This document shows, in pieces, positions 33,134 through 42,025 of a stretch of 64,000 nucleotides of DNA. Positions within the stretch are counted from its first letter, which is position 1. Each line of letters opens with the position of its first letter. Both the position numbers and the translations under genes were made by a program. This stretch comes from Streptacidiphilus albus JL83. GTDB taxonomy: Bacteria; Actinomycetota; Actinomycetes; Streptomycetales; Streptomycetaceae. The notes beneath the pieces are model-generated. The model ran no database searches. It was not told where the DNA came from and saw only the letters and a list, made by a program, of their open reading frames with translations. The stretch is from positions 4,412,017-4,476,016 of the forward strand of contig NZ_JQML01000001.1 of the NCBI RefSeq assembly GCF_000744705.1. Reading direction: 5' to 3'.

Positions 33134-34680
33134 CAGGCCACCCGCTTCTTGGGCAGGCCCATGCCGACCGGCAGCGCGCCGAGGGCGAACCCGACGTCCT
33201 GGGCGAGCCACATCCGCTGGAGTTCGATGCGACCCTGGTTGGCGTCGGCCTCCAGGGCCGCGCAGGCATCTTCGAGGTCGGCGAGGTCGGTCACGGTGAC
33301 GGTGCAGTAGGCGGTGTAGCGCACCAGGCCGTGGCCAGCGGCGCGTTCTTGGTCCTGGGCCTCAGCGTGGCGCAGGGCCGCCTTCTCATGCTCCGGGATG
33401 ATCTGGCCGGTCTTGTGCCGCATGCTGACGGCGACCTCACGGGCGGTGCGTTCCTGCATCACCTCGCGCTCGGCAGCTCGGGGACCGCGGGGCTCGATGT
33501 GGATGTTGAGGCTGCGGCGGTACTGGCCTTCGCCCAGCAGCGGGGCGAGCGCGGTCGAGTACACCTTGGTCTTCGGCCAGTTGCGGACGCTGTAGGTGAC
33601 TGACCGGGCACCGTCGTGGTCGTAGCGGCCACGCCAACTCTCAGCAGCGGAGGGGCCCGCCGCTGCGGGGTCGACCCCTGCCTCAAAGGGGACTCCGTGT
33701 CCGCGGAACTCAGCCGCGGTGGCTGCTGCCTTCCGCTCTGCGAGCATTCGGCTGCTGTGGGGGTCGAAGGCGGTGCGCAGAACCTCGGCGAGTTCGCGGG
33801 GGTTGAGCCAGCTCTCGACCTGGAGGTCCGCGGAGGCTATCGAGGACGTCAGGGCCCGGAGGTGACGGGTCAGGACGGCAGCGGCTCCCGCGTTGCCGCC
33901 ACCGGCTGCCTTGATGGGTCCGGCCGCGCGGGCGGCGTCCATCGTGATCGCGAGGTACGCCTCCCGCTGGCTGGTGGCCAGGGTGGCGGTGGAGAGCAGC
34001 GACTTGGTGATGTCCACCGCGACGGCGGGCGCGTCGTTGGCGACGTGGTCGGTGTGCCAACGCTGGAGCGCTGCGCCGGACTCCGGGACCAGGCGCTGGA
34101 GGGCCTGAATCCGAATGATCGGATTTCCCTCGGTGCACTGGCTGTTGAGCAGCTGGCCCCAGTTGGCCACGCGCTGGTCGCGCCGGTGGGAGTCGACCAG
34201 GCCGATGCCGGGGAAACGCACCTTGGCGACCGCGGTGAAGGTGCGGTCGAGCTGGTGGTGGATCACGGCGATCGGGTCGCCACTGCCGCTGCCGCTCTCT
34301 GCTTCGAGAATCGCCAGAGGGGCGAGGATGCCAGGCAGGTCCATCTTCGGCTCGTCCGTGGCGGCGTTGCGCGGTGCGAAGGCGCCGGAGAGGAAACGAT
34401 TCTGCCCGCGGAAGCGGAGGATTTCGAACGACACGAAGGCGACCGCCCATTCGTCAACGGTGCGGCCGGCGATGCGGACGTACGCGAGTAGGAAGAGGAG
34501 AAGGGACAGGGGCCAGGTCACGATGCCGGCCCGGACGTACGAGATAGCGAACGGCCAGATCGCCGCGAGGACGGCGCTGCCGAGCATGGCGGCTCGCTGG
34601 ACGCTGAGGCCGAAGAGGAAAGCGACCTTCTCCTGTTGCCATCCGAAGTACGTGCGAGTGGGGGCCGTCTCGGCGCTCAC
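33133..34680 (-). CDS. SCO6880-family conjugation protein
   Basis: 515 residues with two N-terminal membrane helices (about 30-70, PrgI-like), then a large soluble region matching the SCO6880 family of Streptomyces plasmid and element transfer loci (TYFGWQQEKVAFLFGLS at the start, SWRGRYDHDGARSVTYSV and AAYCTVTV-like strands later). In other systems PrgI fuses with, or stands beside, VirB4. Here it is adjacent to the VirB4-like ATPase, so it is probably its membrane platform. The start overlaps the TrbL-like stop. Confidence 0.85.
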   Translation of the reverse strand: MSAETAPTRTYFGWQQEKVAFLFGLSVQRAAMLGSAVLAAIWPFAISYVRAGIVTWPLSLLLFLLAYVRIAGRTVDEWAVAFVSFEILRFRGQNRFLSGAFAPRNAATDEPKMDLPGILAPLAILEAESGSGSGDPIAVIHHQLDRTFTAVAKVRFPGIGLVDSHRRDQRVANWGQLLNSQCTEGNPIIRIQALQRLVPESGAALQRWHTDHVANDAPAVAVDITKSLLSTATLATSQREAYLAITMDAARAAGPIKAAGGGNAGAAAVLTRHLRALTSSIASADLQVESWLNPRELAEVLRTAFDPHSSRMLAERKAAATAAEFRGHGVPFEAGVDPAAAGPSAAESWRGRYDHDGARSVTYSVRNWPKTKVYSTALAPLLGEGQYRRSLNIHIEPRGPRAAEREVMQERTAREVAVSMRHKTGQIIPEHEKAALRHAEAQDQERAAGHGLVRYTAYCTVTVTDLADLEDACAALEADANQGRIELQRMWLAQDVGFALGALPVGMGLPKKRVA

Positions 34681-36500
34681 GACTTGTCGCCTCCTTCGGG
34701 CTGGTCAGGGTTGGTGGTGGCGGGTGGTGTGCCCTGGGCGGGCGGAGTGGTGGGGCGCTCGGCCGATGCCGCATCGGGCCGTGCCGGACGGGGGCGGTCG
34801 ACCGGGGCCGTCACCGGTGCGGCTGCCGCCTGGTCCGGGACCGCCACGGGTCGGGCGCTGGTTGCCGGCCGCGTCGCGTTGAGCGGGGATGCACCGGAGG
34901 TTGACCCGGCCGTGGGAGCCTGGGGCTGTGTCGGCGCGGTACCGGACCCGGTGAACGCGGTACCCGCAGTGCCCGGCGGGGGTGTCCTGGGCGAGGAGCC
35001 CGCTGCGGAGCCGGTCTGCGGAGCCGGACCTGCCAGGGGTGCGACGCTGGCCACCGTGGCGGAAGCGGCGGGCGGGCCTGCGGGCACAGGGGGCATCTCG
35101 ATCGTGGGCGGGTCGCTTTGCGAAGTGCCGGTGACCGGTAGGTCCGGGGTGCTGTCCTGGAGCGCCTGAGGGTGGTCGGGCTGCTGACCAGCTGGCTCCG
35201 TCGGCTCGGCTTGCGGCTCCTGCCGACCTGGCGCGTCCGGCTGGTCCGGCTGGGCTCCGCGTGTGGGCAGCGGCGCGCCCGCGTGACGGTTGACGTAACC
35301 GGCTGGCTGGGCCGCGTACGGATTCGCGCCCTGCACGCCCGCGTGTCCGGCCATCTTCTCCATGCCGCCCGCCAACGAGTTGACGGCCTGCTGGGCAAGT
35401 TTCACGCCGGCAGCAGCGGCCAAGCCGATCGGACCGGCAGCGGCACCTGCACCTCCGGCCGCCGCACCCGCACCTCCGGCTCCACCGGAAGCGGCCCCAC
35501 CGGCAGCGCCTCCGCCCTTTCCGGCGAAGCTGCTCATCGTACGGCTGGCGCTGTCCTGGCCGAAGGTGTCCGGGGAAGGGCCGGACGCTTGCCCGCCGCC
35601 CGCACTGAGACGGCCCCCGGCGAATCCGAGTAGCGCGGCCAGGCCCGCACCGCCGCCGACCTGAACACTGGCGAAGGTGAAGAACCGGGCGATGGAAGGC
35701 CAGGCCAATGCTGCGAGCAGCAGCACGAGCATGCCGGAGAGTGTGGTGGACAGGTCCTGCGAGTCGCCTGCCATGCCGAAGCCGAGTGCGAAGACCAAGG
35801 CGACGATCGGCTTCAGAATGATCAGCTGGACAGTTGAACTGACCAGCTTGCTCCACCAGGATTTCGTGGACTCGGAGACCTGACCGGCCGCCGAGATCGG
35901 CGACGTGGCCACCAACACGGCGATGGCCGCGTTGCGCATCAGCATCTCGAACCACAAGACGATGGTCAGCAAAATGCCCAAGATCGCGAAGATCAACAAC
36001 AGGGACGCGCTGCCGCCTGGACTCCACGCGATCAGCTTGGAGATCTTGTCGCTGAACGCCTGCTGGCTGTCGAAGGTGGAATCAACGATGAACTTCGTGA
36101 CTTCGTCGCTCGCGACCAGCGCGGTGGAGGCGATCGTCAGGGTGAGCATGAAGGCGAGTGCCGCCTTGCCAACGCCAACGAGGGCAGTGGCCATAGCGGA
36201 GCCGTCGTGCGTGACGGCGGTCCGGATCACCTGGCCGATGAGGAGCAGCGAGGCGACAAGGCTCGCCAACCCCAGGGATATCGCGTAGACGCTGCGGATA
36301 CCGTGCGAGGTGAGGTCGATCGGCGGGATCTTCACGAAGGCCGTAGCGAAGCTCTTGAGCACTTCGGTGCACGCGTCGGCAAAGGACTTGCATATGGAGT
36401 CCCAGGCCGAGGTCGCCAGGCTGCTGACAGCATCTCCGCCGAGCGTGCTGAGCACGGGGCCGGTGACACAGCCGACGGGGTCAGTCAGGCCGCAGGGCAT
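34677..36500 (-). CDS. TrbL/VirB6-like polytopic conjugation protein
   Basis: 607 residues. Residues about 50-320 contain six or so membrane segments (ISLGLASLVASLLLIGQVIR, LLLIFAILGILLTIVLWFEM, MLVLLLAALAWPSIARFFTF), typical of the TrbL/VirB6 channel subunit. The C-terminal half is low-complexity Gly/Ala/Pro/Gln-rich and probably disordered, lying outside the membrane. It is probably the core membrane pore of the transfer channel. Confidence 0.85.
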   Translation of the reverse strand: MPCGLTDPVGCVTGPVLSTLGGDAVSSLATSAWDSICKSFADACTEVLKSFATAFVKIPPIDLTSHGIRSVYAISLGLASLVASLLLIGQVIRTAVTHDGSAMATALVGVGKAALAFMLTLTIASTALVASDEVTKFIVDSTFDSQQAFSDKISKLIAWSPGGSASLLLIFAILGILLTIVLWFEMLMRNAAIAVLVATSPISAAGQVSESTKSWWSKLVSSTVQLIILKPIVALVFALGFGMAGDSQDLSTTLSGMLVLLLAALAWPSIARFFTFASVQVGGGAGLAALLGFAGGRLSAGGGQASGPSPDTFGQDSASRTMSSFAGKGGGAAGGAASGGAGGAGAAAGGAGAAAGPIGLAAAAGVKLAQQAVNSLAGGMEKMAGHAGVQGANPYAAQPAGYVNRHAGAPLPTRGAQPDQPDAPGRQEPQAEPTEPAGQQPDHPQALQDSTPDLPVTGTSQSDPPTIEMPPVPAGPPAASATVASVAPLAGPAPQTGSAAGSSPRTPPPGTAGTAFTGSGTAPTQPQAPTAGSTSGASPLNATRPATSARPVAVPDQAAAAPVTAPVDRPRPARPDAASAERPTTPPAQGTPPATTNPDQPEGGDKS

Positions 36501-36537
36501 GTCGCCTCCCGACTGTCGATGTGTGCGCGGGCCGGGG

Positions 36538-37293
36538 TCATTGCTTCAGCTCCTGCCAGCCGTACGCCGATGCCTGGACGGACCCTGGCTCGGCGACGAG
36601 GCTGCTGTAGTCGGTGGTGTCGCTGCCGGAGGGGGCCGGGATCTTCCAGTCACCCGAGGCCGCCCAGTGCAGCTGGAGGGGGTAGACCCCCATGCGCGTC
36701 TGCGGCTCCTGCGAGGGCGAGCTGGTGGTGTAGGTGGCCAGCAGCAGCACCTGGACGTTGTCGGCGGAAGTCGAGCGCAGCTGGTACTCGACGGGTGCGA
36801 GGATCACTGACGCGCCGGCTGGAACCGGGCCGTCGACTGCCAGACCGAGTGCTTTGCGGGCGCTGATGGGCCCGACCGCAAGCTGCTGCGGGGCAGCAGA
36901 CCATGAAGGGTCGGCGATCAGTCGGCCAACGGCAGCGGCTCGGTCGGGGTCGAGCGTGGAGCCGATTTGGCGCCAGTACTCGACGGCGGCCGAGACAGCG
37001 CCGATCATGGAATGGGGGTATCCGACGGAGACCCCGTTGATCAGCTTGTCTCCCTGGATGAGCTGCAACGGACCTGTGTCGCCGGGAGCGGGCGACCCGC
37101 CCGGGTTGACTCCGGTGACCGATCCGGGCGGTGGGATCGCGGCCGGCGGAGCGTAGCTCCTGGGCCCGTGAGGGCCACTGCCGGACTCGATCGCAACACC
37201 GACGGCGACGAAGACCAAGAGGCCGACGACCGCGAGGAGAAGGAACGGGAGAACCCGGCGACGCGGGCGGTGATCGAGGAATTGGTTGCTCAT
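36538..37293 (-). CDS. Membrane-anchored conjugation protein, VirB8/TcpC-like candidate
   Basis: 251 residues. A basic N-terminus and one membrane helix (VLPFLLLAVVGLLVFVAVGV, about 14-35) are followed by a Pro/Gly linker and an extracytoplasmic domain of about 170 residues (IGAVSAAVEYWRQIGSTLDP, QLRSTSADNVQVLLLATYTT). The bitopic layout and mixed alpha/beta domain fit VirB8/TcpC-like subunits, but the match is by architecture only. It lies between the TrbL-like and pilin-like genes. Confidence 0.6.
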   Translation of the reverse strand: MSNQFLDHRPRRRVLPFLLLAVVGLLVFVAVGVAIESGSGPHGPRSYAPPAAIPPPGSVTGVNPGGSPAPGDTGPLQLIQGDKLINGVSVGYPHSMIGAVSAAVEYWRQIGSTLDPDRAAAVGRLIADPSWSAAPQQLAVGPISARKALGLAVDGPVPAGASVILAPVEYQLRSTSADNVQVLLLATYTTSSPSQEPQTRMGVYPLQLHWAASGDWKIPAPSGSDTTDYSSLVAEPGSVQASAYGWQELKQ

Positions 37294-37317
37294 GGGATGC
37301 TCGCAGAATCGTTTCTG

Positions 37318-37629
37318 CTACGCCGCTGCGCCGAAGACGGTGTTGACCACCGGGATCGCGCAGGCAGTGACGATGACGCCACCCAGGGACCAGACCAGGG
37401 CCCTCTTGCCCTTCTCCGCACTGTCCGGCCGGTTGCTGAGGTGACCGACAGACATCAGGCCACCGGACACGACGGCAGCGATGGCGCACGCGATAAGCGA
37501 TCCCCACTTCGCGTAGGAGAGCAGCAGGTTCGCACCCTTCGAGCCGTTGGTCGGGTCGGCTGGTGCGGGATTCTGGATGTCGGCGAGCAAGATGTGCGCC
37601 GACTGGACAAGGTGCAGAGAGGTAGACAA
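37318..37629 (-). CDS. Small two-helix membrane protein, pilin (VirB2/TrbC)-like
   Basis: 103 residues with two hydrophobic segments (YAKWGSLIACAIAAVVSGGL and LVWSLGGVIVTACAIPVVNT) joined by a basic loop (RPDSAEKGKRA), the arrangement of VirB2/TrbC pilins. It is the first gene of the transfer operon, so the promoter should lie in the divergent gap to 37943. Confidence 0.75.
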   Translation of the reverse strand: MSTSLHLVQSAHILLADIQNPAPADPTNGSKGANLLLSYAKWGSLIACAIAAVVSGGLMSVGHLSNRPDSAEKGKRALVWSLGGVIVTACAIPVVNTVFGAAA

Positions 37630-37943
37630 ACCGGGCTCCTAATTCGGGCGCGCCGCTGCACGGCGAGGCCGGCTCGGCTACGGGAGGTCGCCTCCGCAGT
37701 GAGCGGACAGGCGGACGGTGGGGAATCGCCCGCTTGCTTCGAGGTACGCGCTGAACAGCTGCGATTTACTCTGGCTAACGAGGTGATGAGCAAAGATACG
37801 CAGGAGTGAACGGTGTTCGTCAACTAGAATCACTGTGACCAGCCTCACGTCGCCACGCTCTGTTTACAGTGGCTAATGAGTGTCACTGTGCGCGACCATG
37901 AGAGGTCGTCACATTCACGTGGAAGAGGGGGGCCGCCAAGGCC
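37630..37943. promoter_or_regulatory. Divergent promoter region of transfer operon and XRE gene
   Basis: The gap is locally AT-richer. It contains TCACTGTGA (37830-37838) and an inverted pair ACAGTG (37866-37871) / CACTGT (37884-37889) spaced 12 bases. Three related elements between divergent genes suggest operators of the adjacent XRE regulator. No clear -35/-10 pair is assigned. Confidence 0.5.
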
Positions 37944-38423
37944 ATGACCGACGAAGAGACCCCGAGCGACGAACACACCCCGAAGCGGGACCAGTCGAGC
38001 ACGATCGCCGCCCGACTTGAGCACCTGTTCAAGGTCGTCCATCCAGCCGACCGCGGGCCATACAGCAATGCGGAGGTCGCGGAGCGGATCAACACCGACG
38101 CCGGCGAGCAGATCCTCTCCGCCACCTACCTGTGGCAGCTGAAGACGGGCAAGCGCACCGACCCAACCCACAGCCGACTCACCGCCATCGCCAAGTTCTT
38201 CGGCGTATCGCCGATGTACTTCTACGAGGACGAGGCGGCCGAGCGCGCCAACGAGCAACTGAGAGTGCTCTCGGCCTTGCGCGACGAAGGAGTGCGGAAG
38301 CTGGTCCTGCGGGCGGATGGCCTTTCACCGCGCGGGCTGGCCGGAATCGCGCAGATGATCGAGGCGGCACGGACCGTAGAGGGCCTGCCCGACGGCGGCG
38401 ACGCAGAGCAATCGGGCAAGTAG
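37944..38423 (+). CDS. XRE-family transcriptional regulator
   Basis: 159 residues. A helix-turn-helix of the type SNAEVAERINTDAGEQILSA, TYLWQLKTGKRTDPTHSRLT (about 40-85) is followed by FFGVSPMYFYED and a helical tail. This resembles small actinobacterial XRE proteins found next to ImmA/IrrE and MAB_1171c-type genes. It is divergent from the transfer operon and probably represses it. Confidence 0.85.
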   Translation: MTDEETPSDEHTPKRDQSSTIAARLEHLFKVVHPADRGPYSNAEVAERINTDAGEQILSATYLWQLKTGKRTDPTHSRLTAIAKFFGVSPMYFYEDEAAERANEQLRVLSALRDEGVRKLVLRADGLSPRGLAGIAQMIEAARTVEGLPDGGDAEQSGK

Positions 38424-38571
38424 CACTCACCTCATCCAATCATCACAATTCAACACCGCTGACCAACGCAGCGCGATCGTTCGCATACGCTGATTGCCGG
38501 TCCGGGTGAAGAGCCCCGGTTCTGTGCCACTGCTTTGACCTGAGGCTTCGGCTTCAACGGGAAGGCTTGTC

Positions 38572-39111
38572 ATGCGCGAGTTGAGGCGATTGCGCGCGTC
38601 CTGCTACGAACTGGTCCGAGGGCTGCCCGTGCCGCAGCCCTTCGACCTGCGGCAGTTCCTTGCGGGCGTCAGCGCACAGCGTGGTCGGCATATCCAGCTG
38701 ATGCTCGTGCCGGGCCTGGCTGCGGGTGACGGGTTTCCCTACGGCTGGTGGGCGAAGCTGGACCACGAGGACCGGATCTACGCCGAGCACGACACCTCTC
38801 CGCTTCACCGTGCAGCGATCGCCCTTCACGAGGTCGGTCACATCCTCTGGAACCACTCCCCCGACGCAGTTCTCGACACCGAGGTTCTGCGCCAGGCCCT
38901 TCCCGATCTTGAACCGGCGGCACTCGCGCACATGTTCGCGGCCCGGCACGGCTACTCCAGGCTTGAAGAGCGGCAAGCCGAGATGGTCGGCGCCGTGCTG
39001 ATCGAACGGGCGGGCATCGGGCATGTTCGTGTGGACGGCAAGCCCTCGAAGCTCATCGACCGCCTAGGCGAGGCGCTCGGCCATCCCCTGCGGGACGAGC
39101 GCTGTGATTGA
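38572..39111 (+). CDS. ImmA/IrrE-family metallopeptidase
   Basis: 179 residues with the zinc motif H86-E87-V88-G89-H90 (ALHEVGHILW) and a downstream metal-ligand region (ERQAEMVGAV). The ribosome site GGGAAGG precedes ATG 38572. ImmA of ICEBs1 cleaves its cognate repressor to induce the element (known). The adjacent XRE protein is the probable target, giving a damage- or signal-responsive switch for transfer. Confidence 0.87.
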   Translation: MRELRRLRASCYELVRGLPVPQPFDLRQFLAGVSAQRGRHIQLMLVPGLAAGDGFPYGWWAKLDHEDRIYAEHDTSPLHRAAIALHEVGHILWNHSPDAVLDTEVLRQALPDLEPAALAHMFAARHGYSRLEERQAEMVGAVLIERAGIGHVRVDGKPSKLIDRLGEALGHPLRDERCD

Positions 39112-40318
39112 GCACGTCGCCATCGCGCTGCTCTGGCTCATGGTGCTCTGGCGGCTGCCCTGCACCCGGCGGTCACCGATCAAGCGCTCTCTCTGGTGGG
39201 CACTGGTCTGGCTCGCTCTGGCACTGACCGCTCACCTGCCGTCCTCGATCGCGGCCTTCGACCACTTCGCCGGCATCGCCAACCTGTCCGGACTGATCTT
39301 CTACAGCATGGGCATCTGCTCGGGCGCCGCCATGCTGGACTGGGTCAGTGCGATGAGCCCGGCGGCCAGGGCGCATGCGATGCTCCGCTTCCGTCGCCCC
39401 CTCGCGGCAGCCTCGATCACTCTGCTCGCCACGTTGTTCGTCGTCGCTCCACGCGCGGAGGCCCGCGAGTTCGTAGTGGCGGCCGAGGGTGACAAGGCCG
39501 CGATCCTCGCGGTAGGGATTTTCGAGGTGTACTTCGGCTATGCCATGATCGCGGCCAGCCGCATGCTGTGGACTGCCCGAGGGAAGGCCGCTTCGCGGTG
39601 CCTGAGCACGGGTGTGTGGCTCATGCTGGCCGGAACGCTCTCCAACTCGCTCTTCGCGGTGGGGCGGTGCGCGCTCTTTGCGGCCTGGCTGGTCGGGCTT
39701 CGAGTGCCCGGCGGGAACAACCTCGCGCTGGTTGACACCCGGGCGCCGTTGATCCTCGCGGTCCTGCTGATGGTGCTCGGCATCTCCGTGCCGACGATAG
39801 AAGCAGGTCTGCACGGCCTGGCCAAGCTGCGCGCGCTACTTGCCCTGCGTCCGCTCTGGAGCGAGCTGACCACCTCGGCGCCCGGCGTGGTCCTTGGCAC
39901 TCCACCGACCCTGCTCCACGACCTCGGCGGGACCCGCTACCTCAGCATCCGACTGCTTCGGCGAACCATCGAAATCAGGGATGCCGCCCTGCTGCTGCGG
40001 GGGCACGTCAGCTGCCAGGACTGGCAGGAAATCAGGTCACGCCTGGCTGCGGCCGGCCTGCGCGATGACGACTTCGAGGCGGCAGCGCAGGCAGTGTGGA
40101 TCGGGCTCGGCCTGCAAGCCCGCAAACGAGGTGCCACCCCGCACGAGGGCCCTGCACACCTCCCTCCCCACGGGGCCGCCGAGCTGACTGATGAGGCCCG
40201 GTGGTTGCGACGAGTCGCTGCTGCCCGAAAGTCTCCCGTCGTACGGGATGCCCTCGCGGCCCTTGGAAACCAGGCCGACCGCGCTCCGCTCACCCCGATC
40301 GGCTCTCCGCTCCACTGA
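39104..40318 (+). CDS. MAB_1171c/DUF6545-type membrane protein
   Basis: 404 residues with about seven N-terminal membrane segments (AIALLWLMVLWRL, LVWLALALTAHLPSSIAAFD, LAAASITLLATLFVVAPRAE and others) and a cytoplasmic C-terminal region (LRALLALRPLWSELTTSAPG, LYL/RDA-type helices). The pattern is that of the MAB_1171c family, which regularly follows XRE and ImmA/IrrE genes in actinobacteria. GTG 39104 overlaps the peptidase gene by 8 bases. It may sense a membrane signal and activate the peptidase. Confidence 0.8.
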   Translation: MIEHVAIALLWLMVLWRLPCTRRSPIKRSLWWALVWLALALTAHLPSSIAAFDHFAGIANLSGLIFYSMGICSGAAMLDWVSAMSPAARAHAMLRFRRPLAAASITLLATLFVVAPRAEAREFVVAAEGDKAAILAVGIFEVYFGYAMIAASRMLWTARGKAASRCLSTGVWLMLAGTLSNSLFAVGRCALFAAWLVGLRVPGGNNLALVDTRAPLILAVLLMVLGISVPTIEAGLHGLAKLRALLALRPLWSELTTSAPGVVLGTPPTLLHDLGGTRYLSIRLLRRTIEIRDAALLLRGHVSCQDWQEIRSRLAAAGLRDDDFEAAAQAVWIGLGLQARKRGATPHEGPAHLPPHGAAELTDEARWLRRVAAARKSPVVRDALAALGNQADRAPLTPIGSPLH

Positions 40319-40464
40319 AGCACGGCGCGGATTCGGTGAGCGTTCCTCGTCCCAGCTCATCGAGTCACGCGGGCGGCGGGAACCCCGCCGGGTGCTTTCG
40401 GATTCGCACGGGTCCGACACTCGCCAGCCGCGCGCCGCACGGAAGGCCAATGAGCCACATCTTC

Positions 40465-40559
40465 ACTTCAGCTGACATGTAGTCCAGCTCACATCAACTT
40501 CAGTTGCTCCCCTGTGGCAACTTGAGCTTATGGTTGGCGCAGTTCAAATTAGCTGAAGT
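40465..40559. promoter_or_regulatory. AT-rich promoter region with ACTTCAGCT inverted repeat
   Basis: The 312-base gap before the NlpC/P60 gene contains a markedly AT-richer patch. ACTTCAGCT (40465-40473) and AGCTGAAGT (40551-40559) form a perfect 9-bp inverted pair 77 bases apart, and related CTTCAGTTG and CAACTTGAG elements lie between. Such spaced operators could support looping repression of the wall-hydrolase gene. Confidence 0.5.
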
Positions 40560-40630
40560 AAATTCTCCCGAGTCGACCAGCTGTTGCCTCCGGGCCACTG
40601 CGCCTCGGGCCCGGTCCGCAGGGGTGGTCC

Positions 40631-41665
40631 ATGAAGAAACTCGTGCAGGTTTGCGCTGCGGGCGCTGCCGTCCCGTTCGGCCTGGTGTTCTGCATCGCCC
40701 TGACGGCAGGCGGCGCCTCGGCCGTGAGCCCCAGCCTCAACCTCGGGGGCCTCGGCTGCGTGACACCCGTAGCACCCGGAACGGCCACCGCAGATGGTCA
40801 GTCGCTGACGAGCGAGCAGATCAACAACGCCACGATCATCTACCAGGTCGCCAACAGCCTCGGCCTCCCGCCACAGGCGGCGGTGATCGCCATCGCGACC
40901 GCCATGCAGGAAAGCAGCCTGATCAACAGGCCGGACGGCGACTTGGATTCCGTTGGACTGTTCCAGCAGCGCCCGTCGCAGGGGTGGGGCTCACCGGCCC
41001 AACTCGTTGACCCGGTCTACGCCTCGAAGGCGTTCTACGCCGCCCTCGTGAAGGTGCCGGGCTGGGAAGCCATGTCGGTCGCCCAAGCCGCCCAGCGCGT
41101 ACAGGGAAGCCTCTATCCGGACGCCTACGCGAAGTGGGAGGACCTGGCGAAACGACTGGTCGGAACGGTGAGCGGCGGCGCGGCGAACTGCGCGGGCGCC
41201 ACCGGCGACGGCAACGGTCAGGCGATCACCAACCCCGTCGCCCTTCCGGCGGGCTTCTCCCTACCAGCAGGCACACCGGTCCAGGTCGTCACGGCAATTC
41301 AGTTCGCCGCCAGCAAACTGGGCATGCCGTACCAGTGGGGCGGCACCGGAAACCCCAGCTACGACTGCTCTGGCCTGATGATGGCCGCATACGCAGCAGC
41401 CGGGATCGCGATCGACCGCACCACCTACCAGCAGGTGTACGACGGAACGCCCGTCTATTCGGCCACCCAGCTCAAGCCCGGCGACTTGATCTTCACGGCC
41501 GGCTCGGACGGCACGCCCACCAACCCCGGCCACGTTGGCATGTTTTTGGGGTCTGACCTGGTCCTTGATGCCCCACGCACGGGCGAGGACATCGAGATCA
41601 CCCACTTCAGCGGCGGGTACTGGGACGCCCAAGCGGTGGCGTTCCGCCGAATCGTCCCGTCCTGA
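40631..41665 (+). CDS. Secreted lysozyme-like / NlpC-P60 cell-wall hydrolase
   Basis: 344 residues. A signal peptide-like N-terminus (MKKLVQVCAAGAAVPFGLVF then CIALTAGGASA) leads into a transglycosylase-like domain (AVIAIATAMQESSLINRPDG, glutamate at MQES) and a C-terminal NlpC/P60 peptidase with catalytic Cys245 (SYDCSGLMM) and His (NPGHVGMFLG). Equivalent proteins in Gram-positive conjugation systems open peptidoglycan locally for the channel. Transcribed away from the transfer operon, with its own promoter region. Confidence 0.9.
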   Translation: MKKLVQVCAAGAAVPFGLVFCIALTAGGASAVSPSLNLGGLGCVTPVAPGTATADGQSLTSEQINNATIIYQVANSLGLPPQAAVIAIATAMQESSLINRPDGDLDSVGLFQQRPSQGWGSPAQLVDPVYASKAFYAALVKVPGWEAMSVAQAAQRVQGSLYPDAYAKWEDLAKRLVGTVSGGAANCAGATGDGNGQAITNPVALPAGFSLPAGTPVQVVTAIQFAASKLGMPYQWGGTGNPSYDCSGLMMAAYAAAGIAIDRTTYQQVYDGTPVYSATQLKPGDLIFTAGSDGTPTNPGHVGMFLGSDLVLDAPRTGEDIEITHFSGGYWDAQAVAFRRIVPS

Positions 41666-42025
41666 TGTAGGGACTTCATCGCACCTTGCGCTTTCTCATT
41701 GGTTCTTCGCCTACTTTGCGCGGGGCGAAGAACCGCGGCGGCAGCTGCGGTTGTGGAGCGCTTCTCTGACGATACCGGTCTCCCGGACGGAGGGTCACTC
41801 GATCCGGGGGAGTTCTGGCGGGCCGCTCAGAGCCTGGTACCGGGTGAAGGCTTCCCGGGCGCCGGGCACGTAGGTCGTACTGCGGATCGCATCCCGGAGT
41901 TCGGCGCTCATGGGGCGGACACCGGACCGGCTGTTTCCAGAGCAACGCGCGCCCGGCCCATTTACGGCTGGACGCACAGGTGGTGCTCTGGAGCTGAGAT
42001 GGTGCTGGGCCGGGCGGGCCGGCCA
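41666..42025. other. Intergenic stretch without a supported gene
   Basis: Between the wall hydrolase and the convergent hypothetical gene. A 38-codon minus-strand frame (41911-41795, MSAELRDAIRSTTYVPGARE) reads plausibly but lacks a ribosome site. Other open frames look like antisense noise. Confidence 0.4.

Noticed and set aside
29833..37629. FtsK/TraB-type AICE transfer locus
   Set aside because: The ATPase motifs and companions are VirD4/VirB4/TrbL-like, with several subunits rather than a single septal translocase.
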